Shown piece after piece: positions 55,458 to 64,000 of a DNA stretch of 64,000 bases (positions are counted from its first letter, which is position 1; each line of letters starts with the position of its first letter). Below the pieces are notes generated by a model. That model was given only the letters and a program-made list of their open reading frames with translations. It did no database searches and was not told the origin of the DNA. This DNA comes from Amesomyces nigricolor. Lineage: Eukaryota; Ascomycota; Sordariomycetes; Sordariales; Chaetomiaceae. A program made the position numbers and the translations under genes. The stretch lies in NCBI GenBank assembly GCA_004802645.1, contig SRKS01000003.1, positions 1,302,001 to 1,366,000 on the forward strand, read 5' to 3'.

Positions 55458-56615
55458 GGCGGGTGAGGGAACTGGAGGGCGGCCAAGTTGTGTGGGGGGA
55501 CAGCATGGGTAAACTCCTCGACCAAAGTCATGGGCAAGGGCAAACACAGTCGAGGACTGCCGGGAATCGAGCTGGTACCGCGTGTCGAGGACACATCATT
55601 TCGCCCCGTCTGCCGTCAGGGCAGCAGAGCTCTCGGGCGCGACTGTGAGTTGCATGTGGAAGTTTAGGTTGATTGAGTGGTGTGGGGTGCTGGTTGGGAA
55701 GGTCGGGAAGTGGAGATGGTACGGGTTCACAGTGTAAGATGAGAGCACTGCATGAATATGCACAGTGTTCATCCGTCCAGGACACCCATGCCAAGCTTCT
55801 TCTTCAGTCGTCTCCTGAACATCACACCTGCGACAGATCCGAGCATGTGGGCTGGACACATGCGGAAGCCTTCTCTGACAGCTTTGCTCCTTGCCCCGGC
55901 ATCGGATGACAAATCCCGAACGACACCAAATTCGGGCGTCGGGTCTTCCAATCGGATCTCTGCTCTCTTCCCTGGCCACGCAGGGCACACCAGCCTTGTT
56001 CATCCCCAATCATTTCAGGGTCTAATATTGACCGGCCTGCCCAGGGTCTCGTCAGCAATGCCCAGAGCAGCCACAGTACGCAGCCGACTGAAAGGGTGGA
56101 CCAGGAAATGTCATCAGTGCCCATCTTTCCCCTCCTACCTGTGACCGAGTCTCACGGCTTTTCGTGTTCGTGTGTGACCTCCTCAGACTCACGCTTTGGC
56201 ATAATCACCCTGCACAGCAGCGACACGAGACCGCGTTTGTTTTGACATCTTCAGCCTCGCTTTTTCCTGGGCTTCAACGACTTCACCCGATGAAGCCACA
56301 CTGACGACTGCCTTAGTTGTCCTCTAACCACCCGTTCTCATCAATCCTTTCTATCAACGCCCTATTTCTCTCTATTATACATCCTCCTTTCCCTCCCCAG
56401 GCTATATTCAAGCTGGCTACCCACTGTCCAAATCCCCTAAATATCAAACTCTGCCTCGGGGAGTTAAACTACCCATAACTCAAACCACACTGCCATTGTT
56501 CCAATCCATATCTTCCCTCCTTATCCATCATCCATCAACCCACCCATCCCTCCACAACAAACACCCCATAGCCAACCCATAACCAACCTACAAAGAACCC
56601 AGCAGAGAAACGAAA
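55458..56615. other. Divergent region upstream of the chromo-like and Cys-rich genes
   Basis: A 1.16-kb gap between two divergent genes. Short frames on the minus strand (55596-56009, 55769-55990, 55822-56124) could hide further upstream exons of the chromo-like gene, but I found no convincing splice chain. The last 300 bp before 56616 are C/T/A-rich like a fungal 5' leader. Confidence 0.45.
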
Positions 56616-57086
56616 ATGCCCCCCAAATTCTTCTGCTGGCAAGTCCACCTCACCTTCCGCTGCGGCTGCGTCGTCCACACGCCCACTACGCACCGCTGCG
56701 GGCCTGAGCGCGACGGCTGCACCAGCTGGCTGACCCACCGGCGGACCGACAAGGACTGCGACACACACCGGGCCGCCGCGGGCAAGTTTGGGCTGCATGC
56801 TGGGCCGCCGTCCTCCTCGTCGTCCGGAGCCTCCGCCTCGGCTGGTGATGCTGTGGCGGGAGAAGGGGGGTGTTATGGGTCTTGGGAAGTAAAGAGTGGG
56901 GAGGTGACGCCGGGGGAGGTTGGGAGTGGGAGTAGGAGTGGGAGGCTGATGGAGGGGGGTGTGGTTGGGAGGGGAGAGGAGGGGGTGGTTTTTGCTGGTG
57001 CTGGGGAAGAGAAGAGGAGGGAGGAGAGGGAGGTAGGGGATGAAAGGGTGGTTTGGGAGGAGTATCATGCGCAGCGGAGGGTGTAA
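56616..57086 (+). CDS. Small Cys/His-rich protein, function unknown
   Basis: A single-exon frame of 156 residues, with the ATG in a strong context (GAAAATGCC). The N-terminal 51 residues hold six Cys (7, 16, 18, 28, 35, 48) and five His (11, 21, 26, 41, 51), a spacing that suggests metal binding or paired disulfides. Motifs are KFFCWQVHLTFRCGCVVH, HRCGPERDGC and KDCDTHR. The remainder is Ser/Gly/Glu-rich and disordered, ending WEEYHAQRRV. There is no signal peptide, so it is probably intracellular, which favours zinc binding over disulfides. I do not recognise a named family. Confidence 0.6.
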   Translation: MPPKFFCWQVHLTFRCGCVVHTPTTHRCGPERDGCTSWLTHRRTDKDCDTHRAAAGKFGLHAGPPSSSSSGASASAGDAVAGEGGCYGSWEVKSGEVTPGEVGSGSRSGRLMEGGVVGRGEEGVVFAGAGEEKRREEREVGDERVVWEEYHAQRRV

Positions 57087-58250
57087 GGTGGTGTAGTTGG
57101 TAGTTTAGGTTACGGGTGGAGTGATAAGTTATTAGTGTTTGGAGAGTTGGGGCAATTCTGTTCCGTTTTCATGGGAGAATGGAAATGGGAGGACAGGGTC
57201 ACGGCTGAAGGATGGGTGGGGAGGAAGCCATTCGGGCGAAGGCTTGGTTTCGAGGCAAATGATTGTTTCTAAAAGAGGGACAAACTGGGAACGGGCATGA
57301 AGAGGGGGTGCCATGAGGGAGAGACTAGTTCTTGGCAAATAACTTGGGGTTACAATGGGGGGATTTCGTCACAAACGACAAAGACGCCGGCTGCTCCACG
57401 ACCAAGCACCACCATCCAGCACATCACCTACCAAAGGAAATACTCGACGCCACTCAACAAAATACACACCATAGTATCATCGCACTGCACCTTTGTGCTT
57501 CGCTCCAACTGCACACCACAATACACATATCACTTCTAGATTCGCATGGATGACAACTGCTGTGTTGAATTGCTCCCTGCAATGTGTTGCCAATAACCCA
57601 CAAGTTTAACCAGCTGCCACCCATTTCTCCGTCTACTTATCTCCCTCGCCGATGCTCCCATGTTCATTACTCCCCCGTTCCATGACTCCCATCCACGACC
57701 AGCCTTCGGCGCAGGCCAATTGCCTCCCCAAGATATTAACAGATTAGACATTATTCATAAGCCGAGATCTCCCAGCACACAAAATAATCACTGCCATGTT
57801 TCGCTATCCCTTCCCTCCACACTGACAGAAAAAATGATGACCGAACCGAGCCCACATCCCCAAGCATATACCGGTCGAGCCCATCCCCAGAAAAACACTG
57901 AGAAAAGAAACGGGTATCAAGGGTATGAAAGATCACCCGGTCCCATCAAGACTCCTCTCAAACGCCCAAAAAAGAAGATGAAGTCCACCGAAACCCCCAA
58001 AGAAAACCAGGCAAGAGAAGATCAAGACCGTATGGAGTAAAAGACAAGAAAAGAAAAGAAAGAACCGCAACTTGAACTCCATGCTGGAAAGACCGAAAAT
58101 ACCCAGTCGCAAAGAGTGAAAATCCCCAGCCGGCATGCCACTACACGCTCCCCCCTCCATTCTTCCCTCACCAGGCATCAGCACCTCCCCAACCTTCCAC
58201 CCTCTTCACACATCATCCAGTCTGACCCTTCAAAAAAGACAACCTCTCAC
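57087..58250. other. Intergenic, convergent 3' regions
   Basis: A 1.16-kb gap between two converging genes. It has G-rich and A-rich stretches but no supported gene, RNA or repeat. Confidence 0.55.
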
Positions 58251-61200
58251 TCACTCCATCCACGAAACCGACTTCCCCTTCCTCGAATGCCCCGGCCTCG
58301 CCATCGCCGAGCGCGGCGGCACCGGCAGTGCCTGCGACGGGCCCGCCTCGTTGTTGTCGTCCGCCTGTCTTCCATGGATGACGTCGTCGGCAAGGGACGT
58401 CCCTTGCCGTTGAGGCATCCGCATGGGCCTGATTTGGGTAGACCTGGGTTGACTATTGCCGACGGCAAGAGGGTCATCGGCCTGGGGCGGGGGGGCTGGA
58501 CGGCGGCGGGGCTTGGACGGACTGGCTTCGGGGGGGGAAGGGGCTGGACGGCGACGGGGCTTGGACGGACTGGCTTTGGGAGACGTAGGGCGAGTGTCAA
58601 CATCTTCCATGAGGAAGATCTGAGATGCGGCAGCGTGGTGGACGGGTGGCGGTGACGGGCCCGCCACGCTACTTTCATCTGGTCGTCGACCATGGATCAA
58701 CTCGTCAGCTATGGGTGTGCCTTTCTGTTGAATACAGATTGGCTTAGTCTGCATGAACGTGTGCTGATAATTCTCGTGGGAAAGGAGGTCGTCGGCCTGG
58801 GGCGGGGGAGCTGGATGGCGATGGGGGTTAGATAATCCAGCTTTGGGAGACGGAGGGAGAGTGTCGATCCATTCGCTGGGGAAGGGGAAAGGCGTTCGAG
58901 ATGGACCGGTTTTGAGGCCGGGTTGATGTGATGGCCCAGCCTCAGGAGATGGAAACTGACTGCTGTCTTCCGTGGTTGCCTGCCTCTTCAAGAGAGACTT
59001 GAAACCCCGGGATAGGCTTGTAGGACTGAAGCGAGACTCATGAAACGATCCAGCCAGGGTCGAAAAGAAACCGCTTCCGGTACGCTCGCCCAAAGCCCCC
59101 TTCTTATCCTCGGACGGCCCACCATGACGTTGCTGAATCTGGAGCAGGCTTTCTCGGGCGGAAAGACCCCCTGCAGCTTGAGGGCTCGTTGACGGCTCGT
59201 GAGCAGGGATCGAACCGCTGAGGTGCGGCGACGTATCCAGAAGCTGGGAAGCATGGTTGCCATCCAACACCTCCGAGCGTGTGGCGGGAGGGAGGTAGTT
59301 CAAGTCGTTGACGCCGCCGTCGCACAACAGCTCTGTGATGCTGTAGCCATTGCCCTCGCGGCGAAGCTTCCGTTCCTCCCATTCTCGCTTCATCATCTCA
59401 TCGTCATGCCTTAGCTGGTGGCCGACATACCGCCGGGAATTCTCGCACTCCTTAGCCCGTGCCTTGTTGATTTTGCTGATGATGTTGGGGGCATAGGATA
59501 CACACTCGTCCGGGTCATTTTGGGGGACGAGATCGGGGTGCTCCACGGTGGTCCGTTGCTCATCGCCCGCCTTCTTCCCTTGTGCCGCACTAAACACATC
59601 TGTCGCCGCGGCGAGCAGGTTCTTGAGTCTCTCCCATGACGTCTCTCCATGAATAGGAAAAGCTTTGCTGTTGTCGATCAGCTTAAACCACTCTGGAAGA
59701 TCGGAAACCAGAAAGTCAAGATTATCCCGAAGGATGGTGACACCGGCCGTTGTTTCGGTTAGCCCAGGCGTCATGCCACACGCCTTCATCTTGGTGTTCA
59801 CAATGAACCGTGTTATTCTCATGATCGTGGTGTACGTCGCATAATCCTGGTCTTTCACAGTGCCATAGAGCCCCATCATTGCTGTGGCAATCCCCAATTC
59901 CGTGAACTCCTCCTCAGCCATTTGGCTCTGGTGTTCTCTGACCCGCAATTCCTGGGTCGCCTTGGGCACACCAACATCCCAGCGGAGAGTCTTTTCAACC
60001 ACCTTGAGGCTGGCACAAAGAAACTCGCTGTACTCGCGCTGAGTTTCTGCGAGCCTCTCCTTAGCCTTCTCCAGCAGCTTAGAGAGATCGGCAAGTCTGA
60101 GGTCTCGCTGCGGGCGTTTCTTCTTTGGAATTGGGACTGTGCAGATATGTTTAAACTGGTCAGACAGTTGCTTGACCGTCTGCTGGGCCTCTGCAACCTC
60201 GTCAGCAAGATAGTTGCCCCTGTCGATGTTTTCTTTGATGGTGTTGGCGAGTAGCCTATTTTCCTCCTCAAAGCGATCGAGATGCGTGTCGATGAGGTTC
60301 TGATCAAAGCCTTGGTGAACGGTGCACCATGAGTCTAGCTCCCTGTCCAGCTCAATGTTGGATTTGAGAATGTCGGGCGGGGGGTAGGGGAAGTAGTCGG
60401 GACACTGAAGCTTGAGACCACCCAATAACGGGGTCTCTCTGTGGACAGTGGTTGGTTCAAGCTCTTCCCAATCGGCTGTGGCGAGTTGGCGGACGCGGAA
60501 CCCGTTTATTGATCGGGCGGCCGGGTCTGGGAAAGATGAGGCTCGTCGGTGCGAAACAGCGGGATTAGTCTGCAGTGCGTCTCCGAGCAGAGGGCTGTTG
60601 GGCATCCTGTGCTTTGATCGATGCCGGGTGGCTAAACCGGGGGCCAAAATTATCCTCCTAGACCCTCCTCCTTGGGTCCCTGCAGCACCTGCGGCATTGA
60701 GGAATGGCGGTGGATGGCCATCATCAGAGTCAGAGCCTGAGGCTATAGCGCAATCAGACCAGTCAGACTCCTTCTCCTTCTTCTGTGCTGGATCCGCCTC
60801 TGGAGAGGTCAACGAGGCTGGGTTCGGCCCCTGAGTGCGGGGCGTGGTCGCATGCTCGATGGTTGAGTGGGGAAAATCAGTGAGAACTGTTCCATTTGAC
60901 GCTCCTTGCAATGAAGGGTTTTGTGGGTGGTTGTCATGGTGCGGTGAAAGCGGGCCTGGATTGTTGGGTTTCTCGTCCTGTATTTGCGCTGGGTGGGCAT
61001 CTGCTGGTGAAGTTGAGCCCGAATTGGCAACTTCGATGTTGGGAGGCGAGACGGTGATGTCTGTCCGAGAGGCCGGAACTGCGCTGCTAGGGTGATCATT
61101 GTGCGCTTCATCAATTTTTTTCTCAGCCAGCTGGGTTTCCTCTGGCCTATCCTGCGAAATGACTGAGGGCAACTGGTGGACTCCGAGATGGGCGTCGCTT

Positions 61201-61922
61201 GTAGAATCAGTAGAACAAATCGACATGGTGGCCGTCTCTGTCGACCCCCCTTTGGACGCCTCCTGCGCTCGAGTTTCATTATGGCTGGTGTCAAACCCAA
61301 AATCTGAATCCGGGCCTAGATTTTCGTGATAATGCTCTGGATCCTTGCTTTGATCTGTCTCTGTTGAAGGACATGATTCAAGAATGTTGCCCTCGGGGTG
61401 AGCAAACCTTGGGCGATCGGTCTCTGGGGAGGGAAGCACTGCGGTCGCAGCATCGTCGGAGACTTCTTGCTCTGTCGTAGCCGCCAAGGTGAGCGAAGAC
61501 GGATTGTCACCTTGCAGATGCAAGTAGACAGAATTTGGTGATGTGGTCTCCCGGTGACTGGCGTCTGAGTTGGGATCCGTGACTGGGTTGTCGCGTTGGA
61601 CGTCCCCTACCGCATCCCTTTCTGCGATTGCGATCTTGCCCTCGTTGTGAGCTGGCTGAATGCCGGACAGCTTTGAAAGAACGATCGACTCCGAATTATC
61701 GCCTTGGGAAAGGACAAGAGGAGGGAGATGAACAGCCTGAAGGGGAGAGGATGCGATGGCTGTCTCTGTCGCCACTGGCTGCACACATAGAGCCGTCGGG
61801 CAGATGTCTGTGTTCTGATCAAGCTGGACGCTCTGTGGCTTCTTGCACGCTTGTCCCTCAGCGGCTGCGGTTGCGTCAGACGGTGCTTGCTCCTCCTCGG
61901 ACACCTCTGTTTCCGTTGCCAT
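58251..61922 (-). CDS. Large coiled-coil protein with disordered ends and C-terminal internal duplication
   Basis: A single-exon frame of 1223 residues starting MATETEVSEEEQAPSDATAA. Residues 1-440 are acidic and Ser/Thr/Pro-rich, without structure. The middle (about 500-860) is ordered and helical: YFPYPPPDILKSNIELDREL, FEEENRLLANTIKENIDRGN, LSKLLEKAKERLAETQREYS, and a second block from MAEEEFTELGIATAMMGLYG to VNTKMKACGMTPGLTETTAG. The C-terminal 300 residues are disordered and contain a diverged tandem duplication of about 85 residues. Each copy has a PKA-(S/G)-type Pro/Arg block, PAPPPQADD, and DE/DD-(L/V)-IHGR. No catalytic motif is visible. The heptad-like middle suggests a scaffold or signalling partner; this is inference and the family is unknown. 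Confidence 0.75.
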   Translation of the reverse strand: MATETEVSEEEQAPSDATAAAEGQACKKPQSVQLDQNTDICPTALCVQPVATETAIASSPLQAVHLPPLVLSQGDNSESIVLSKLSGIQPAHNEGKIAIAERDAVGDVQRDNPVTDPNSDASHRETTSPNSVYLHLQGDNPSSLTLAATTEQEVSDDAATAVLPSPETDRPRFAHPEGNILESCPSTETDQSKDPEHYHENLGPDSDFGFDTSHNETRAQEASKGGSTETATMSICSTDSTSDAHLGVHQLPSVISQDRPEETQLAEKKIDEAHNDHPSSAVPASRTDITVSPPNIEVANSGSTSPADAHPAQIQDEKPNNPGPLSPHHDNHPQNPSLQGASNGTVLTDFPHSTIEHATTPRTQGPNPASLTSPEADPAQKKEKESDWSDCAIASGSDSDDGHPPPFLNAAGAAGTQGGGSRRIILAPGLATRHRSKHRMPNSPLLGDALQTNPAVSHRRASSFPDPAARSINGFRVRQLATADWEELEPTTVHRETPLLGGLKLQCPDYFPYPPPDILKSNIELDRELDSWCTVHQGFDQNLIDTHLDRFEEENRLLANTIKENIDRGNYLADEVAEAQQTVKQLSDQFKHICTVPIPKKKRPQRDLRLADLSKLLEKAKERLAETQREYSEFLCASLKVVEKTLRWDVGVPKATQELRVREHQSQMAEEEFTELGIATAMMGLYGTVKDQDYATYTTIMRITRFIVNTKMKACGMTPGLTETTAGVTILRDNLDFLVSDLPEWFKLIDNSKAFPIHGETSWERLKNLLAAATDVFSAAQGKKAGDEQRTTVEHPDLVPQNDPDECVSYAPNIISKINKARAKECENSRRYVGHQLRHDDEMMKREWEERKLRREGNGYSITELLCDGGVNDLNYLPPATRSEVLDGNHASQLLDTSPHLSGSIPAHEPSTSPQAAGGLSARESLLQIQQRHGGPSEDKKGALGERTGSGFFSTLAGSFHESRFSPTSLSRGFKSLLKRQATTEDSSQFPSPEAGPSHQPGLKTGPSRTPFPFPSEWIDTLPPSPKAGLSNPHRHPAPPPQADDLLSHENYQHTFMQTKPICIQQKGTPIADELIHGRRPDESSVAGPSPPPVHHAAASQIFLMEDVDTRPTSPKASPSKPRRRPAPSPPEASPSKPRRRPAPPPQADDPLAVGNSQPRSTQIRPMRMPQRQGTSLADDVIHGRQADDNNEAGPSQALPVPPRSAMARPGHSRKGKSVSWME

Positions 61923-62699
61923 GTCTGTGAGAGGAGTCGGTTAGAACTGAATTGGTGAATTTTTTTCTTAAGGGGTGTGAAGTTGGATAGTTGTGAGTCT
62001 GCGTGTTGGGGAGTAAAGTGTGGAAAAAAAGACGGAAACGCATTTATGTGAGGTGGTGTGGAAGAAAATGGTGGAAGAAGGCCGACTGAACCAGAGGACG
62101 ATCGAACATACCGTAGGCAAATCCAACCGGTGGTTTACAGCAAAACCAGACCTCCCAAGTTGCTAGATCGATATCGATACTCCGCTTCCAACGACGACGG
62201 ATGTGCGGTAGGCAGTGAGGTGTGTGCTGTGGTGAACGAGAACCGGCGGCACAGAGCAAGAGCAAAGTGGAGGGCAACCTGTTGCGCGCCTTCCGTGCTT
62301 TGGGCTGCAGTTCTGCTCGATTTCTCTGGAAGGAGAAGGAAGGAACAACCAAAATCTGAAGCGGGAAAAGGAGCACCAGATGCTAAGAATAAAGAAACCC
62401 AGAAGGCACGCACAGAGTGACCTCCAAGTCGCCGAGGGCAGGTGGCCCGACCGAACCGATGGGGTAGAAGAGGACGGGAGGGGGCGAGACCTCAGCGTTC
62501 ACCTCTGCCTTCTCCATTTCCATCTGATTTGGTTCCCATTTACCCATCCCATTTGACCGGTCCCTGACTTTCCTAGAACAGTGCCAATGAATGGCCCACG
62601 CTGAACCAAACCAACATGTACACGAACTGCCCACCAAACACCAAAGAATAGCACAAAAGCACCCGCAACCCAAAGAGCTGACACCACACCCGATGCTCA
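61923..62699. promoter_or_regulatory. Upstream region of the coiled-coil gene and 3' region of IRC3
   Basis: A 777-bp gap between two minus-strand genes. The part next to 61922 should be the promoter of the coiled-coil gene. No TATA box or extra gene is clear. Confidence 0.5.
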
Positions 62700-64000
62700 T
62701 CACGCTGACAACGGCCCCACCGACACGCGCTCATTGCGCTTCCTTCCAAGATACAGCTCCTCCTTCTCGACCGATCGCCTCTGCTTCTTCTTGATCGCCT
62801 CCAGATTCGAGAATTGCCCGCGCGCGCCATGTTTGACCTTGGTGATCATGTCGGCCGCCCTGCCCCTGGTAATCGATCCCGGCTCCAGCTTATCATCCTC
62901 CTCGCGGAGCTTATTCAGAATGTCAAGCTGCTGCTGGGTTGCCGGCCCCTTTCTCCACCCCATCCTGGTCGCGATGATGTAGAAGGGGTAGCTCTCGGCA
63001 GCATACTTGTCGCAGCCGTGCACGGCATCCGGGAAGGTCACTGCGCTCAACAGCTCCCGCGGAGCGGCATAGGGGGATTTCGAGACGCCTGCCGGGAGCG
63101 CCCGTATCTCCCATGCCTTGAACTTGGGGTCTTCCGCACCGGCGCCCTCGACCTTCTCGAGTTTCAAGTACGTGGCCCCCGGACCGTTAAGGATGAACTT
63201 GTTGGGCCCTACCTGAACCCAGGCGTGTTGGCTGATGGAGCGAATGTGCTTCTCCCCGGAGGTGTCGGCAATTAGGTCGAAGACGGAGTCATACTCGGTA
63301 AACGTGACGTTGTACGATCGCCCGGTCGACTCGGCATCGGCTGTCATCCGCTGGCGGGCTTGGACCTCCCTGTCTTTTTCGGCCTCTTTACGGTCGCGCA
63401 TTTCGTACATCTTTTCTGACGAAGCCTCGGTCACTAACTCCCTGGGATCCAGGCCGAACAGAGTCGGAGTGGTCACGATGCCCGTCTCGAGCCCGGCGAC
63501 CATGTCGATAATATGGCAATTCTGCTTGTCGCCGTGCAACCTCATCCCGCGGCCGATCATCTGGATAAGGAGATTCCGCGACCGCGTCGGCCGAGCGAGG
63601 ACGATACAGTCGATGTTGGGGATATCAGTGCCTTCGGTAAAGACGCCGCAGTTGATGAGCACGGGGAACTCGCCGTTCCTGAAGGCGTCGAGGCGCTCTG
63701 ACCGGTCGCGCGTCGGCGTGTCGCCTGTCACGAAGCGTGCGTCAATGCCGTAATGACGGAACCTCTGGGTCAGGGAAGCGACGTGGTTCAAATCGACGCA
63801 GAAAACTAACGTTGACTTCCGCCCAGCGGCCTTTGCAAACCAGGCCCGCACAACAACATCGTTGAGTTCAACCGTGTTTACCGCGTTTGAGAGGGAGCTA
63901 GTGTCGAACTCGCCGCTACCCCCTTTCCCCTTCCGCTTGACCCCAGATAGATCGGCCTTGCTCTCCACCGTGGTAAAGATGACATCGCTGAGCCACTTCT
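62700..64000 (-). CDS. IRC3: Irc3-type mitochondrial DNA helicase, C-terminal part (5' end beyond window)
   Basis: Irc3 is a superfamily-2 branch-migration helicase that maintains mitochondrial DNA. The frame runs through the right edge (the visible part begins KWLSDVIFTTVESKADLSGV), so the N-terminal ATPase lobe with Walker A and B is outside the window. The visible part, about 433 residues, has the second helicase lobe: KSTLVFCVDLNHV (motif IV), VLINCGVFTEGTDIPNID (motif V) and LLIQMIGRGMRLH (motif VI, arginine finger). The C-terminal domain follows, with HAWVQVGPNKFILNGPG, then TRMGWRKGPATQQQLDIL and a basic tail. The GTD-type motif V together with this C-terminal domain fits Irc3 rather than XPB or bacterial restriction helicases. 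Confidence 0.88.
   Translation of the reverse strand, partial: KWLSDVIFTTVESKADLSGVKRKGKGGSGEFDTSSLSNAVNTVELNDVVVRAWFAKAAGRKSTLVFCVDLNHVASLTQRFRHYGIDARFVTGDTPTRDRSERLDAFRNGEFPVLINCGVFTEGTDIPNIDCIVLARPTRSRNLLIQMIGRGMRLHGDKQNCHIIDMVAGLETGIVTTPTLFGLDPRELVTEASSEKMYEMRDRKEAEKDREVQARQRMTADAESTGRSYNVTFTEYDSVFDLIADTSGEKHIRSISQHAWVQVGPNKFILNGPGATYLKLEKVEGAGAEDPKFKAWEIRALPAGVSKSPYAAPRELLSAVTFPDAVHGCDKYAAESYPFYIIATRMGWRKGPATQQQLDILNKLREEDDKLEPGSITRGRAADMITKVKHGARGQFSNLEAIKKKQRRSVEKEELYLGRKRNERVSVGPLSA

Noticed and set aside
55769..55990. 73-codon minus-strand frame as an upstream exon of the chromo-like gene
   Set aside because: It ends with a stop before 55770, and I found no GT-AG join that links it in phase to the exon at 55457.

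Overview
This window is nuclear DNA of a filamentous ascomycete, most likely a Sordariomycete. Genes are split by short GT-AG introns (mostly 53-90 nt, often with a CTAAC-type branch sequence), lie on both strands without operons, and include a LaeA-like methyltransferase, Mediator Med21, a gamma-tubulin complex protein, Lon/Pim1, Rrg7, Aim41, Irc3 and a fused Delta-9 desaturase/cytochrome b5. The order (Sordariales) is inferred from protein flavour only; no rRNA or tRNA was found to confirm it.

Layout: 1-266 tail of an unidentified gene; 578-1560 (-) proteasome alpha5; 2123-5032 (+) gamma-tubulin complex GCP2, carrying one apparent frameshift; 6285-9552 (-) multi-KH RNA-binding protein; 12037-14811 (-) large disordered nuclear-type protein; 15535-16440 (+) HAD pyrimidine 5'-nucleotidase; 16748-17310 (-) Med21; 17667-18539 (+) Rrg7; 18930-19493 (-) small charged protein; 20348-23717 (+) Lon protease; 26521-29474 (+) atypical kinase with a His-rich tail; 32190-33790 (+) Ole1-type desaturase; 35554-38874 (-) SNF2/RING helicase; 40438-41136 (-) Arg-rich small protein; 41988-42665 (-) Aim41; 44146-45947 (-) LaeA-like methyltransferase in ten exons; 51636-54285 (-) type II PI 4-kinase Lsb6; 54884-55457 (-) small chromo-like protein; 56616-57086 (+) Cys/His-rich small protein; 58251-61922 (-) large coiled-coil protein; 62700-64000 (-) 3' part of Irc3 helicase.

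Most of the window is ordinary housekeeping sequence with a strong mitochondrial theme (Lon, Rrg7, Aim41, Irc3). The unusual part is about 42.7-51.6 kb. There a LaeA-like methyltransferase, cut into ten exons and hidden under longer open frames on the opposite strand, sits beside 5.7 kb in which I find no gene. The gene was reconstructed by hand; all nine splice phases agree and the total of 1023 nt gives a 340-residue protein. A second hand-joined gene (54884-55457) ends in a chromodomain-like motif. I see no transposon, CRISPR, plasmid or viral element, and no secondary-metabolite synthase next to the methyltransferase.
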